From the NCBI GenBank assembly GCA_900548115.1, contig URJL01000003.1, positions 1 to 64,000 on the forward strand: 64,000 nucleotides of DNA. The letters run 5' to 3'. The notes beneath the pieces were generated by a model, which searched no databases, was not told the DNA's origin, and saw nothing but the letters and a program-made list of their open reading frames with translations. This stretch comes from an uncultured Eubacteriales bacterium. Lineage in GTDB: Bacteria > Bacillota > Clostridia > Oscillospirales > CAG-382. The translations under genes and the position numbers were made by a program. Positions 44,312 to 52,859 of the stretch are shown one piece after another (position 1 is the stretch's first letter; each line of letters opens with the position of its first letter).

Positions 44312-44345
44312 GTTACTTTTTCTTTCCGAAAAGAAAAAAAGTAAC
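44312..44345. repeat. A/T-rich inverted repeat near the transposase remnant
   Basis: GTTACTTTTTCTTT pairs with an A-rich arm ending in GTAAC around CCG, an imperfect hairpin of about 14 bp. It sits just beyond the 3' end of the transposase remnant and may be its terminator or a dispersed repeat. Confidence 0.5.
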
Positions 44346-44375
44346 TTTGCCCGAAAAAGGGACAGACGTGTTGCA

Positions 44376-44697
44376 TTACGGTTTGTTACAACGCCAACGA
44401 ATCGGATTTTCATATATGTAGTTTCGGTGTTCTTCATAATCCGCTGCGTTTCGGATGATGTGGTTGTAAAATGATTTTTGCCAAACGGTTGCGTCCACTC
44501 GTCTTGATACATATCCTTTCAATTGATTGACAACCCGCGACATTGTAGGGGCGACCATCGGTCGCCCCTACACTCTTCCCAAAACGGTTTTGTTTTCCTA
44601 AAGTGCAAATTGTGATAAAATAGGTGCCGCAGGTGCTGTAATCGTAATTTTCCAAACGATTTTTCATTCGCACAGGAAATTCTTTTTTCTTTTCCAT
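44376..44697 (-). pseudogene. Collapsed REP-associated tyrosine transposase gene
   Basis: The start (ATG 44697) encodes the N-terminus of a RAYT/Y1-type transposase: RLENYDYSTCGTYFITICT, then VGATDGRPY. Directly after this the frame changes, and the sequence that continues encodes the family's C-terminus: MVAPTMSRVVNQLKGYVS, WQKSFYNHIIRN and YIYENPIRW, ending at 44376. The middle, with the catalytic HUH and most of the Y1 domain, is missing. A 13-bp palindrome (44544-44572) lies exactly at the junction. The copy cannot encode an active transposase. Confidence 0.8.
44544..44572. repeat. REP-like palindrome inside the transposase remnant
   Basis: Perfect arms TGTAGGGGCGACC (44544-44556) and GGTCGCCCCTACA (44560-44572) with loop ATC. 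On the minus strand it encodes GATDGRPY in one frame and MVAPT in another, and it marks the deletion junction of the RAYT remnant. Palindromes of this GTAGGGGCGACC type are scattered in many Clostridia. Confidence 0.8.
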
Positions 44698-44728
44698 TTG
44701 TCACTGTCCCGTTACGCAAAGGCGGAAG

Positions 44729-45529
44729 TTACTTTTCCCCCGCCGACTTCCGATACTCTTTCGGCGTTTTTCCCGTGACGCGCTTAAAGACCTTGCGGAA
44801 GTATGCCGCCGACTCGAAGCCCAGCTCTTCGCTGATCTCTTCGATCGTTTTATCCTCCGACACAAGACGCAGCATGGCGCGGTTTATGCAGACGGAGTTT
44901 TTGTATTCGATGGGCGACATTCCGACGGCGTTTTTGAAGCAGGCGTAAAAATGCGAGGTACTCATGTGGCAAACCTCGGCAAGCTCGTCCACCGTGACGG
45001 GGAGTGTGTAGTGCATTCCGATATATTCGAGCGCCTTTTCGACGCGGTTGTCGCGACTTTGCATATCCTTGTACCGAAGCCGCGGCACAACCTCGGACAG
45101 AACCTCATAAAAAGCCCCCAGTGCGCGAAGCTGTTCCGATTCATCGCCGCCGCAGTTTTGATACGCCGTCTCGAAAAGCGTCCGCATGCGCACAAAATCG
45201 ATTCCTTCGACCTTTTGCACGGGAAAATCCCGTTTGGACGTGAAAAGATTATACCCCTCAAACGAAAAATGAAAGCTTGTGTAGTGAATTTCGGGGTCGC
45301 CCTCCCACTCGGAAAGATAACGCGAGGTGACGGGGACAAAGATGATATCCCCCGGAACGAGGCTCACACAGTCTTTTTCCCGATAAAAACACGCTTTTCC
45401 GCGCAAGGTCAGCCCCATGCAGTAATGCGGGCGGGGATAGTGGCGGAAATCGCAGATCTCATGCGTTTTGTAATGATAATCGCCGACCTTGAAAAACGAA
45501 AGCTTGGTTAAGGACGCGACGTCGGACAT
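44729..45529 (-). CDS. AraC family transcriptional regulator
   Basis: A 266-residue regulator with an N-terminal cupin (HYPRPHYCMGLTLRGKACFY, VSLVPGDIIFVPVTSRY) and a C-terminal AraC DNA-binding pair of helix-turn-helices (ALEYIGMHYTLPVTVDELAEVCHMS; EISEELGFESAAYFRKVFKRVTGKTPKEYR). A sugar or other small ligand probably binds the cupin. ATG 45529 follows GAGGTGAAAG, and it lies 31 bases after the DUF4317 gene. Its target genes are not evident, since the neighbours are housekeeping genes and a transposase remnant. Confidence 0.92.
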   Translation of the reverse strand: MSDVASLTKLSFFKVGDYHYKTHEICDFRHYPRPHYCMGLTLRGKACFYREKDCVSLVPGDIIFVPVTSRYLSEWEGDPEIHYTSFHFSFEGYNLFTSKRDFPVQKVEGIDFVRMRTLFETAYQNCGGDESEQLRALGAFYEVLSEVVPRLRYKDMQSRDNRVEKALEYIGMHYTLPVTVDELAEVCHMSTSHFYACFKNAVGMSPIEYKNSVCINRAMLRLVSEDKTIEEISEELGFESAAYFRKVFKRVTGKTPKEYRKSAGEK

Positions 45530-45560
45530 TTCTTTCACCTCGAATCTTTTGCTTTTTCGG

Positions 45561-46676
45561 TCAGGAAAGCGGAACTCCGTTGACCTCGATCTCTTCGTCG
45601 GCACGAATTAAAATATATTTTGTCCCGCCGATGATCTGAGTCGAAATAAGATCGGTGCGGTCGGGATTGACCTTGATCGAAACATCGGGGGTTTTGACGC
45701 TGAAAGTCTTCAAGTCGAGAAGATTCTGCGGAGGAATCTCCGCGTGTTCGCCGAAGCTTTCGTCAAATTTCGCGCAAAAAGCTTCGGTTTGCTTTTCGTC
45801 CGCGCCGCCCGATTGCAACGCTTCGGTCAAAACGCGCTTATTTAAGAAAAGCGGTTCTTCGGTTTTCTCGTTTTTGTGTTCTTCGACCATTTCGCAGATC
45901 TGACTGTGTACCGAGCGCAGAATCTCGAAATCGCCGCTCACCGTCTCGGCAAGACAGCCGTCGAAATTTTCTCGCTGCTGCGCCGCCGGCATAGGGAGCG
46001 AGAGTCCGAAAAGCCGCTCGGCAAGCGCTTCGCCGCCGCCCGTGATGTCGCGAGTGTAAAAGAGCGTGTTGTAAATGTTTTCGTTTCGGTTGTCAAAGGC
46101 GGGGAACAAAAATCCCACCTCGGGCGCACCCAGAACCGCACCGCCCGTCAGCGTGTGAAAGGCGTTGTCAAAAGCGTTGAAGGTCAACTGCGGTTTTAAG
46201 TCCTTTATCGGACAAACGCAGGCGACGATATAGGAGTAAACCGATTCCGACACTTCTTTTCGCTCGCCGTCGCGGTGGCGGGTGAATACGTCATAGGTGT
46301 CGCTCGCAGCCAAAAGCACATGATTGCCCTCGCCCGAAATATTCTCGGCGACGCGCGTATAAAACGTTTCGAGCGCTGTTTCATCCTTGAGCGCCGAGCG
46401 TTTGAGCGCCATGAGCAGACGGTGTTCGTCGGAGTTTTCGACCTGGTGCGTCGAAAAAGCAAGATCCAATAGGTTCGTGCCGAGACCGCCCGAAAGGGTG
46501 CGTTTTAAGAGCGAAAGCAGCTTTTCGGTCTCGCTCGATTCCGAAAGCTCGGTCGATTGCCGAAACCGTGCGACGATCTCGCGGCGATCGTTAATGAGAC
46601 AGCCGTATACGGCGGTGATATTGGTTTTTTCGGGATTGAAATGGCGGCGTATCTCCCGCAGTTCACGTTCGGTCAT
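45561..46676 (-). CDS. DUF4317 family protein
   Basis: A 371-residue protein resembling DUF4317, a clostridial family of unknown function. The N-terminus (MTERELREIRRHFNPEKTNI, then TAVYGCLIND) and VCPIKDLKPQLTF with LGAPEVGFLFPAFDNR are the recognisable blocks. No membrane segment, signal or catalytic motif is visible. It has a poor ribosome site and begins 44 bases after yabQ, so it may be the tail of the yab cluster transcript. Function cannot be assigned. Confidence 0.8.
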   Translation of the reverse strand: MTERELREIRRHFNPEKTNITAVYGCLINDRREIVARFRQSTELSESSETEKLLSLLKRTLSGGLGTNLLDLAFSTHQVENSDEHRLLMALKRSALKDETALETFYTRVAENISGEGNHVLLAASDTYDVFTRHRDGERKEVSESVYSYIVACVCPIKDLKPQLTFNAFDNAFHTLTGGAVLGAPEVGFLFPAFDNRNENIYNTLFYTRDITGGGEALAERLFGLSLPMPAAQQRENFDGCLAETVSGDFEILRSVHSQICEMVEEHKNEKTEEPLFLNKRVLTEALQSGGADEKQTEAFCAKFDESFGEHAEIPPQNLLDLKTFSVKTPDVSIKVNPDRTDLISTQIIGGTKYILIRADEEIEVNGVPLS

Positions 46677-46720
46677 AGTATTTTTCGCCGCACAAAAGAC
46701 GGCTTGTCCTTTCCGTTTGA

Positions 46721-47254
46721 TTATGAAAACGCTTCTCCCGCGCGCGGGGGCAGACAGTCGAACCCCCGCGAGGCAAGACGAAGCCAGCTTTTTTTCGATT
46801 TTTCGTATTCTCTTTTTTCCCGGCGAAGGTGCGCGGACGCTCTTCTCTTATCCGAAAGCTTGGCGGCGTACCCCGCAAGAAGGTGCAGAGGGAACAGCAA
46901 TGCTTGTACGACGTGCCGAATAAGGGAAAGAAGAAAAGAGAGTATTTTTTGCACGCTCGGCGAAAAAAGCGTGCGGTACAGCCGAAAGCCGATGATGGCA
47001 AGCACGGCGTGATACCATCGCAGGATCCCGTTTTCTTCGTTCAGCGCGCAGACGAAAAGCGCGCTGTAACAAAACAGAACCGAAAACAGATCGGCAAAAA
47101 ATACGGCGGCTCGGTTTTTGCCGACAAGGCGGCAAAAAAGATCGAGAAGATCGCGCAGAAAGCCCGAGAGTCCCCCGACCGCAAGCGACATGAGCAGAAG
47201 CGGCAGGGGATTCGCCGAAAAGAATACCGTGCCTTTGAAAAACTCGTTTTCCAT
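46721..47254 (-). CDS. yabQ: Spore cortex protein YabQ-like
   Basis: A 177-residue membrane protein with about four hydrophobic segments in residues 10-125. The core GFLRDLLDLFCRLVGKNR, then FFADLFSVLFCYSALFVCALNEENGILRWYHAVLAI matches the YabQ pattern, in which a Gly-Glu-like pair before RxY lies between helices. YabQ is needed for spore cortex formation in Bacillus. A basic C-terminal tail follows the membrane part. The ATG overlaps the yabP stop (TGATG). Assignment rests on this pattern and on its place after yabP. Confidence 0.82.
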   Translation of the reverse strand: MENEFFKGTVFFSANPLPLLLMSLAVGGLSGFLRDLLDLFCRLVGKNRAAVFFADLFSVLFCYSALFVCALNEENGILRWYHAVLAIIGFRLYRTLFSPSVQKILSFLLSLIRHVVQALLFPLHLLAGYAAKLSDKRRASAHLRREKREYEKSKKSWLRLASRGFDCLPPRAGEAFS

Positions 47255-47559
47255 CACGTATCGTCACGCCCGCCGAGGCGGCGAAAGAACCCGCCGCGTC
47301 GGGACTTTGCGGCACTTTCGGAATAATAAACGGAATCGGTCCTTCCCGTGATCTCCACCTCGCCCGTATCTTTGCCGAAGCAGTCGATTACCAGCCCTTC
47401 GCCCTCGAGACAAAGGCTTTTTTCGCCGACATCCAAAACGACGCATTCGTCGTCAAAGCGCAAAATGCCGTAAACACCTGTGATACGGGCTTTTTTCCGA
47501 TCGGTGAGCAAAAGGGTATGCGCGGTCTTGACCGGGCGCGTTTCCTCCGTTTTTTCCAT
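47254..47559 (-). CDS. yabP: Sporulation protein YabP
   Basis: A 101-residue protein of the YabP/YqfC fold. The body reads LLLTDRKKARITGVYGILRFDDECVVLDVGEKSLCLEGEGLVID, then GEVEITGRTDSVYYSES, which is the family pattern (ITGV, GEGL, GEVEI). YabP is made in sporulation, and the spore-coat-related YqfC shares the fold. ATG 47559 has GAGGAG ten bases upstream. It is followed directly by yabQ, as in Bacillus. Confidence 0.9.
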   Translation of the reverse strand: MEKTEETRPVKTAHTLLLTDRKKARITGVYGILRFDDECVVLDVGEKSLCLEGEGLVIDCFGKDTGEVEITGRTDSVYYSESAAKSRRGGFFRRLGGRDDT

Positions 47560-47643
47560 GTTTCCCACACTCCTCTCGCAACATCTATATGTCGTGCGGC
47601 GGGAGAAAATGCGGTTTGCAGGCGTACCGTGCGAATTTTCGAT

Positions 47644-47886
47644 TTATTCGAGTGCCTCGTACATCAGCGCCGCGTCTTTTTTCAGCGCATGCTCGCTGAC
47701 ATCAAGTACGCGGATTTTTACGGTGCGGCTCCCGAAGGTGATTGTCAGAACGTCGCCGACCTTCACGTCATAGGACGCTTTGGCGGGGCGGTCGTTTACC
47801 GTCACAAGCGCGTTGTCGCAGGCGTCGTTGGCGACCGTGCGTCGTTTTATTATGCGCGAAACCTTTAAATATTTATCGAGTCTCAT
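47644..47886 (-). CDS. rqcP: RNA-binding S4-domain protein RqcP (YabO)
   Basis: An 80-residue S4 domain protein: MRLDKYLKVSRIIKRRTVAN, then NDRPAKASYDVKVGDVLTI. RqcP acts with RqcH and the large ribosomal subunit to add alanine tails to stalled nascent chains. The size and the yabO position next to yabP fit. ATG 47886 follows AAGGAT. It is separated from HU by a terminator; its own promoter was not identified, so read-through is possible. Confidence 0.92.
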   Translation of the reverse strand: MRLDKYLKVSRIIKRRTVANDACDNALVTVNDRPAKASYDVKVGDVLTITFGSRTVKIRVLDVSEHALKKDAALMYEALE

Positions 47887-47921
47887 TTTTTATCCTTATT
47901 TTATCCTCAGAAAATAAAAAA

Positions 47922-47946
47922 TGTCCCATGCGCTTAGCATGGGACA
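47922..47946 (-). terminator. Intrinsic terminator of the HU gene
   Basis: A ten-base stem, TGTCCCATGC / GCATGGGACA, followed on the minus strand by TTTTTTATTTTC. Confidence 0.9.
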
Positions 47947-47960
47947 TACGGAAAAAATTC

Positions 47961-48242
47961 TTACTTAGCCTTTGCTACAGCGTCTTTGAGAGCCTGTCCG
48001 GCGGTGAACTTCGGACGCTTGGTGGCGGGGATCATTTTCTTTTCGCCGGTTGCGGGAATTCTTGCTTCTTTTGCGGCGCAATCCTTAACGCTGAAGGTGC
48101 CGAAACCGATAACCTGAACCTTTTCGCCTGCGGCGAGAGCCTCGGTCATGGAAGCAAAAACGGCGGCAACGGCCTTGGAAGCCTGATCCTTAGTCAAATT
48201 TGCGCTCTGCGCAACGGAAGCAATCATTTCTGTCTTGTTCAT
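47961..48242 (-). CDS. hup: DNA-binding protein HU
   Basis: A 93-residue histone-like HU. It starts MNKTEMIASVAQSANLTKDQA and contains GFGTFSV and the beta-arm region ending in IPATKRPKFTAGQALKDAV; the arm carries KKMIPATKRPKF, the conserved proline intercalation segment. HU bends and compacts DNA. ATG 48242 follows AAAGGAGATTTTTTCC. It has a strong promoter and terminator of its own although it lies inside the mazG-rqcP cluster. Confidence 0.96.
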   Translation of the reverse strand: MNKTEMIASVAQSANLTKDQASKAVAAVFASMTEALAAGEKVQVIGFGTFSVKDCAAKEARIPATGEKKMIPATKRPKFTAGQALKDAVAKAK

Positions 48243-48278
48243 TGGAAAAAATCTCCTTTAAGAATTTGGTATGGTCTT

Positions 48279-48307
48279 ATTATACTCAATTTTTGCCGAA
48301 ATTGCAA
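48279..48307 (-). promoter_or_regulatory. SigA-type promoter of the HU gene
   Basis: On the minus strand TTGCAA (48302-48307), 17-base spacer, TATAAT (48279-48284), between mazG and HU. Confidence 0.85.
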
Positions 48308-48339
48308 TAACTTCTTGGGTAAAATCGCGTACCTTTTTG

Positions 48340-49167
48340 TTATTTTGCGCTGTTTTTCGGCTCTTTTTTCGCAATTTTCCACGCGGCAAGCCATTTATTT
48401 ACATCTCGTTCACATGCCGCGCATTTTTCCTTTTCGAGAAGCTCTTCGGCACGGGCAAAGCGGGAAAGAAACTTTTCGTTGGTGCGACACAGCGCTTCCT
48501 CGGCGTCCACGCCGTTCATGCGGGCGAAGCACGCCGCCGCGAAGAGCAGATCGCCGATCTCCTCGGAGAGGTTTTCCGCGTCCTTTTTCTCGTGCGCCGC
48601 GCACAGCTCGGAGAATTCCTCCCGAAGCTTTTCGAGCGCTTCGTCATCGGTCTGAAAGGCAAAGCCGACCTTTGCCGCTTTCTTTTGCAGTTTTTGTGCC
48701 CGCACGAGCGACGGCAGTGCGACCGAGACACCGCGCAGGGTGTCGGCGGCGGAGCTTTGGCGCTTTTCGACCTTCTTGATCTCGTCCCAATTTTGGAGGA
48801 CCGCATCGGAATTTTCACAGACCGTTTCGCCGAAGACGTGCGGATGGCGCAGGATCAGCTTTTTGCAGATCCCGTCGGCAACGTCGTCCAGATCGAAAAC
48901 GCCCTCTTCTTCGGCGATACGGGCGTGAAAAACCACCTGCAAGAGAACGTCGCCAAGTTCTTCCTTCAAAATGGCGTCGTCGCCCTTGTCGATTCCCTCG
49001 ACCGCCTCGTAGGCTTCTTCAAGGAAAGAATTCCGAATGGATTTATGCGTCTGCTCCCGATCCCACGGACAGCCGTCTTCGCTTCGCAAAAGGCACATAA
49101 TGGTGCGAAGATCGTCGACGGTGTAGGCGCTTTTCGAAAGAAGCTCTCGCTTTTTTGTCAGTTCCAT
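48340..49167 (-). CDS. mazG: Nucleoside triphosphate pyrophosphohydrolase MazG
   Basis: A 275-residue protein with two MazG repeats. The first holds CPWDREQTHKSIRNSFLEEAYEAVE, then KEELGDVLLQVVFHARIAEEEG; the second holds FSEL, then SEEIGDLLFAAACFARMNG. ExxED/DxxxD-like metal sites are visible in both. It hydrolyses abnormal nucleoside triphosphates to monophosphates. The unrelated methylase part of Bacillus YabN is absent. ATG 49167 follows GGAGAATAAAT. It lies next to the SpoVB-like gene, as in the Bacillus yabM-yabN pair. Confidence 0.94.
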   Translation of the reverse strand: MELTKKRELLSKSAYTVDDLRTIMCLLRSEDGCPWDREQTHKSIRNSFLEEAYEAVEGIDKGDDAILKEELGDVLLQVVFHARIAEEEGVFDLDDVADGICKKLILRHPHVFGETVCENSDAVLQNWDEIKKVEKRQSSAADTLRGVSVALPSLVRAQKLQKKAAKVGFAFQTDDEALEKLREEFSELCAAHEKKDAENLSEEIGDLLFAAACFARMNGVDAEEALCRTNEKFLSRFARAEELLEKEKCAACERDVNKWLAAWKIAKKEPKNSAK

Positions 49168-49206
49168 ATTTATTCTCCGAATTTTCTTTTTGTTTTTTCG
49201 TTTCAC

Positions 49207-50874
49207 TTACCCGAGAAGGTGCGCTTTTTTCAGAACGCGCAGAATCGTCTCGGATTTGGGAAGCATTTTGATATCCTCTTCGTTCAGTCCGCGAAGCAGT
49301 AAAAGAGCGGCACAGTAGACCACGCCCGCAAGGCCGATGGCAAGAATTGTCAGAAGCTTTGCCGAAAAATGATCGTACAAAAGTCGATAGACCCCGAGAC
49401 AGGGAACTACACAGATGAGCGCGGCGAGAAAGGGCTTTAGGAAGGTCGTGCGGATGCGCGGAAAATATCCGACCTTTTTCACGATAAAGAAGATGTTAAA
49501 CAGCATAATGACGGCATAGCAAAGAGCTGTTCCGACGGCGGCGCCGGTAAGTCCCACGGCGGGAATGCCGAGAAGGATATACGAAGCGATAAATTTAATG
49601 ATGATTCCGCAGACCGTCGAAACGATGGTCAGATTCTGCTGATGATACGCCTGCAAAACCGAATTGGATACGGCGATCATGCCGAGGAAAAAGACCGAAA
49701 GTCCCAAGATCGCGAGGCACGGAGCGGCAACGTCGAGGTTGGTGACGGTCGTCGTGTCGGAAAGCGCCTTTTCATGATACAAAAGCGAAAGAATGGGGCG
49801 CGCCATTGCCGACATGCCGAGCGCACAGGGAAAAGCGACGATCGAGGCGACGCGGAAGGAGGAATCCATCAGCGTGTGCGCTTTCTTCGTGTCACCGGCG
49901 GAAAAGCAGGTGGCAAGCGCGGGAAGCGCGCTGATCGCAAAGGGATAAATGAGGGTCGTCGGCATATTAAAGAGCGTTTTTGGCATGGCATAAGCGCCGT
50001 AGCTTGTCGTCGCAATATCGTTTGCGGCGGCGATGAGAGAAGCATCGGTGATTCCGGCGGTCGCCCCCTCGGTGAGACGGCGCACGACCAAAACGGCGTC
50101 CAGCGAGCTTGTAAGCCCCATGATGGACGAGGCGAGCGAGATCGGAATCGAGATGATGATCAGCTCATATAAAAGGCTTTTGGTGCTTCGGACGGGCATG
50201 GAGGGCGTTTCGGCTTCCTTGAAGCTTTGCGCAAACATCTTTTTGAATACGATGATGTAAAGGGTCGCCGCCGCAACGCCGATGGTGACGCCCGAGATCG
50301 AAAAGGCGGCAACGACCGCGATCGGATAGCCTCTTTTCAGCATGACCCAACCGACAATAAGACCGATCGAGAGCTTTCCGAGCGATTCAATGACCTGAGA
50401 AACCCCGGTCGGGATCATGTTCTGAAGACCTTGAAAATAGCCGCGGTAAGCGGAGGAGAGACAGATAAAGAAAAGTGTCGGCGCAATGGCAAGCATAGCG
50501 TAAAAGGCGTTATCTAACTTTGCAAAGGAGGCGTACGGCTTGGCGATCGCCATCATAATGGCCGTTGCGGCGATACCGATGACAAAAAACGCCCAATAGG
50601 AAATGCGGAAGATCTTCTGAACCTCGCGTTCGTTTCCCGCCGCATTGCTCGAGGCGATCATACGCGAAATGGCGACCGGGATACCCGCCGTCGAGATCAT
50701 GTAAAACGAGACGTAAATGTCATATGCCGCCTGAAAATATGCCATACCCTCGTCACCGAGAATGTAGTTTTGAAGCGGAATTTTAAACAACGCACCGATG
50801 AGCTTGACCGTTATGTTGGAAATCATAAGGATCACGGCGCCGAACATAAAGGTTTGTCCTTTGGATTTTGCCAT
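49207..50874 (-). CDS. spoVB: SpoVB/MurJ-like polysaccharide flippase
   Basis: A 555-residue multi-pass membrane protein of the MOP superfamily with about 14 helices. It begins with GAVILMISNITVKLIGALFKIPLQNYILGDEGMAYF, typical of clostridial SpoVB/YabM proteins, and contains SSAYRGYFQGLQNMIPT. It should flip a lipid-linked cell-wall or cortex precursor. Whether it serves spore cortex (SpoVB) or a vegetative polymer (YabM) cannot be told from sequence. It lies between hemZ and mazG, with ATG 50874 following CAGGTGTGG. Confidence 0.88.
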   Translation of the reverse strand: MAKSKGQTFMFGAVILMISNITVKLIGALFKIPLQNYILGDEGMAYFQAAYDIYVSFYMISTAGIPVAISRMIASSNAAGNEREVQKIFRISYWAFFVIGIAATAIMMAIAKPYASFAKLDNAFYAMLAIAPTLFFICLSSAYRGYFQGLQNMIPTGVSQVIESLGKLSIGLIVGWVMLKRGYPIAVVAAFSISGVTIGVAAATLYIIVFKKMFAQSFKEAETPSMPVRSTKSLLYELIIISIPISLASSIMGLTSSLDAVLVVRRLTEGATAGITDASLIAAANDIATTSYGAYAMPKTLFNMPTTLIYPFAISALPALATCFSAGDTKKAHTLMDSSFRVASIVAFPCALGMSAMARPILSLLYHEKALSDTTTVTNLDVAAPCLAILGLSVFFLGMIAVSNSVLQAYHQQNLTIVSTVCGIIIKFIASYILLGIPAVGLTGAAVGTALCYAVIMLFNIFFIVKKVGYFPRIRTTFLKPFLAALICVVPCLGVYRLLYDHFSAKLLTILAIGLAGVVYCAALLLLRGLNEEDIKMLPKSETILRVLKKAHLLG

Positions 50875-50889
50875 GCCACACCTGCTTTC

Positions 50890-52380
50890 TCAAGAATCAA
50901 GGGCGGAATACTCTTCCGCATAAAAGCGCAGAATTTCCTCCCTGTTTTTCAGCATATACGTGTTGTCTTTCAAATATTCGTAGGGGTATTTCGGGTTGTG
51001 GAGCTTTTTTACGGTTTTAATGTCTTTTCCCACAAGCTTTGACGACGCGCCCGCGCCCGCCGCGAGAACCGTTCGGAATTCCTCCATCATGTCGATGTTG
51101 TAACGGCAGATTGCGTCCTTTGTTTTGGCATATCCGACGTTTTCGAGGTTGCCTCCCGTGTTTTTTTGACGGTACATATAGTACGGAAAATACCCGTTTT
51201 GCCGCATTTTTTCCTCGGTGAAGGAGAGCATGCGCAGGACCGTTGGGTCGGAGGGCGAAATGGTCTTTCCGCCGACGGTGTATTCCGACGAGCGCTTCAG
51301 GGTAAAAGCGTGAACCGTTATATTTTCCGGCTCGAGCGACAGAACATCGCAAAGGCTCTTTTCAAAGCTTTCGACGCTCTCGCCCGGAAGCCCCGCGATA
51401 AGATCGGTGTTGATCGATGCAAAGCCCGCTTTTCGCGCTTTTTCAAAGGCGGAAAAATAATCGCGCGCGGTGTGACCCCGTCCCACGGCGCAAAGAATCG
51501 CGTCGTTGGTGGTCTGCGTGTTGATGCTTATGCGACCGATGCCCGCGCCGCGAAGAATTTTCAGTTTTTCCTCGGTCACCGTGTCGGGGCGTCCCGCTTC
51601 GAAGGTGAATTCCGAAAGAGTCTCGGACGAATAAGAAAGAAGAGGAAGAAGCTCCGAAAAAAATTGCTCCAGCTGTTTCTCGCTCAAAACCGACGGCGTT
51701 CCGCCGCCGATGTAAAGTTCGCAAAGCGAAAGCGAAAGCTCTCTTGCCGTTTTTAAATAAAGCCGTACCTCCTCGCACAGGCACGCAAGATAGTCGGGCA
51801 GCAGCGCCGCAAGCGACGGCGTTGCATAAGAGGTGAACGAACAATAGCGGCAGCGCGTCGGGCAGAAAGGAATTCCGATATAAAGCCCGAAGGTCTTTTC
51901 TTTTCGGTATTTCAGATGGTCAAGGTCGATATCCGCCACCGAAAGAGAGAGCGCCGCTTTTTCGGGGCGAACCTTGTAAATCTCCGAAAGAATTTTTGCC
52001 GTTTTTTCGTGCGAAAAGCCTTTTTGCAAAAAATCAAGGGCAAAGCGCGCGGGGCGAACCCCTGTGAGAATGCCCCACGGCGGGGCGTATCCGTCGTGTT
52101 CGGAAAAAAGCGCGACAATGAGATTCCCCGCAAAGACCTTGGCGGGATTTTCGCAGGTGGCGTAGTCGCCTGCCTTGGCGCTTGCCGCTTTTTCGAATGT
52201 TTTTCCATTTTCGAAGAGGGTTGCTTTCCCGAAAAACGTCTCGTTTTCCTCGTAAAGAGTGAGGGAAAGCGTCGAGCGGTCGTCGCCCGCTCCGAATTTT
52301 TCAACGGGGCGGAAGAGCAGGACCAGCGTCGAAAGATAGTGAGCGCTCACGGGAAGCGCGGTCGAAAGAACAATCTTCAT
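50890..52380 (-). CDS. hemZ: Coproporphyrinogen dehydrogenase-like radical SAM protein HemZ
   Basis: A 496-residue radical SAM protein. About 160 N-terminal residues precede the SAM cluster Cys173, Cys177, Cys180 (PFCPTRCRYCSF), and the following motifs are YIGGGTPSVLS, FEAGRPDT and ISINTQTTND. The long N-terminus and the layout match HemZ rather than HemW, which is also in this window. A role in porphyrin metabolism is claimed for the family, but its substrate in anaerobes lacking haem synthesis is uncertain. The ATG overlaps the dtd stop (ATGA). Confidence 0.88.
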   Translation of the reverse strand: MKIVLSTALPVSAHYLSTLVLLFRPVEKFGAGDDRSTLSLTLYEENETFFGKATLFENGKTFEKAASAKAGDYATCENPAKVFAGNLIVALFSEHDGYAPPWGILTGVRPARFALDFLQKGFSHEKTAKILSEIYKVRPEKAALSLSVADIDLDHLKYRKEKTFGLYIGIPFCPTRCRYCSFTSYATPSLAALLPDYLACLCEEVRLYLKTARELSLSLCELYIGGGTPSVLSEKQLEQFFSELLPLLSYSSETLSEFTFEAGRPDTVTEEKLKILRGAGIGRISINTQTTNDAILCAVGRGHTARDYFSAFEKARKAGFASINTDLIAGLPGESVESFEKSLCDVLSLEPENITVHAFTLKRSSEYTVGGKTISPSDPTVLRMLSFTEEKMRQNGYFPYYMYRQKNTGGNLENVGYAKTKDAICRYNIDMMEEFRTVLAAGAGASSKLVGKDIKTVKKLHNPKYPYEYLKDNTYMLKNREEILRFYAEEYSALDS

Positions 52381-52844
52381 TTCCACTCATCCGTATCCAT
52401 AAGGATGGTCACGGGTCCGTCGTTTAAGAGCGAGACCTTCATATCCGCGCCGAAAATGCCGTTTTCGACCGGAAGCGAAAACGTTTCGCGCAGATACTTC
52501 GAAAAATATTCGTAAAGCGGCTCTGCAAGCGCGGGCTTTGCCGCGCCGAAAAAGTCGGGACGGTTGCCGCGGCGCGTGTCGGCGCACAGCGTAAACTGCG
52601 AAACGACCAAAACGCCGTACGGCTCGGGGATATTTTGATGATCGAGAAGCGAACGGTTCATTTTTCCGTTTTCGTCGCAGAAAACGCGAAGACGTGCGAT
52701 TTTTTCGGCGAGCTTTTGCGCCGTTTTTTCGTCGTCGTCGGGGCATACGCCCAAAAGCACCAGAAATCCGTTCCCGATTTTGCCGCAAACGCTTCCGTCG
52801 ACCGTGACCGAAGCACTTGTTACTCGTTGAATGACCGCTTTCAT
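52377..52844 (-). CDS. dtd: D-aminoacyl-tRNA deacylase
   Basis: A 155-residue DTD that hydrolyses D-aminoacyl-tRNAs (and glycyl-tRNA-Ala). The two recognition motifs are VVSQFTLCAD and SLLNDGPVTILMDT (the GP motif); it starts MKAVIQRVTSASVTVDG. ATG 52844 follows AAAAGGAGCCGAT, 15 bases after relA. The recJ-relA-dtd-hemZ order is common in Clostridia. Confidence 0.97.
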   Translation of the reverse strand: MKAVIQRVTSASVTVDGSVCGKIGNGFLVLLGVCPDDDEKTAQKLAEKIARLRVFCDENGKMNRSLLDHQNIPEPYGVLVVSQFTLCADTRRGNRPDFFGAAKPALAEPLYEYFSKYLRETFSLPVENGIFGADMKVSLLNDGPVTILMDTDEWK

Positions 52845-52859
52845 ATCGGCTCCTTTTTC

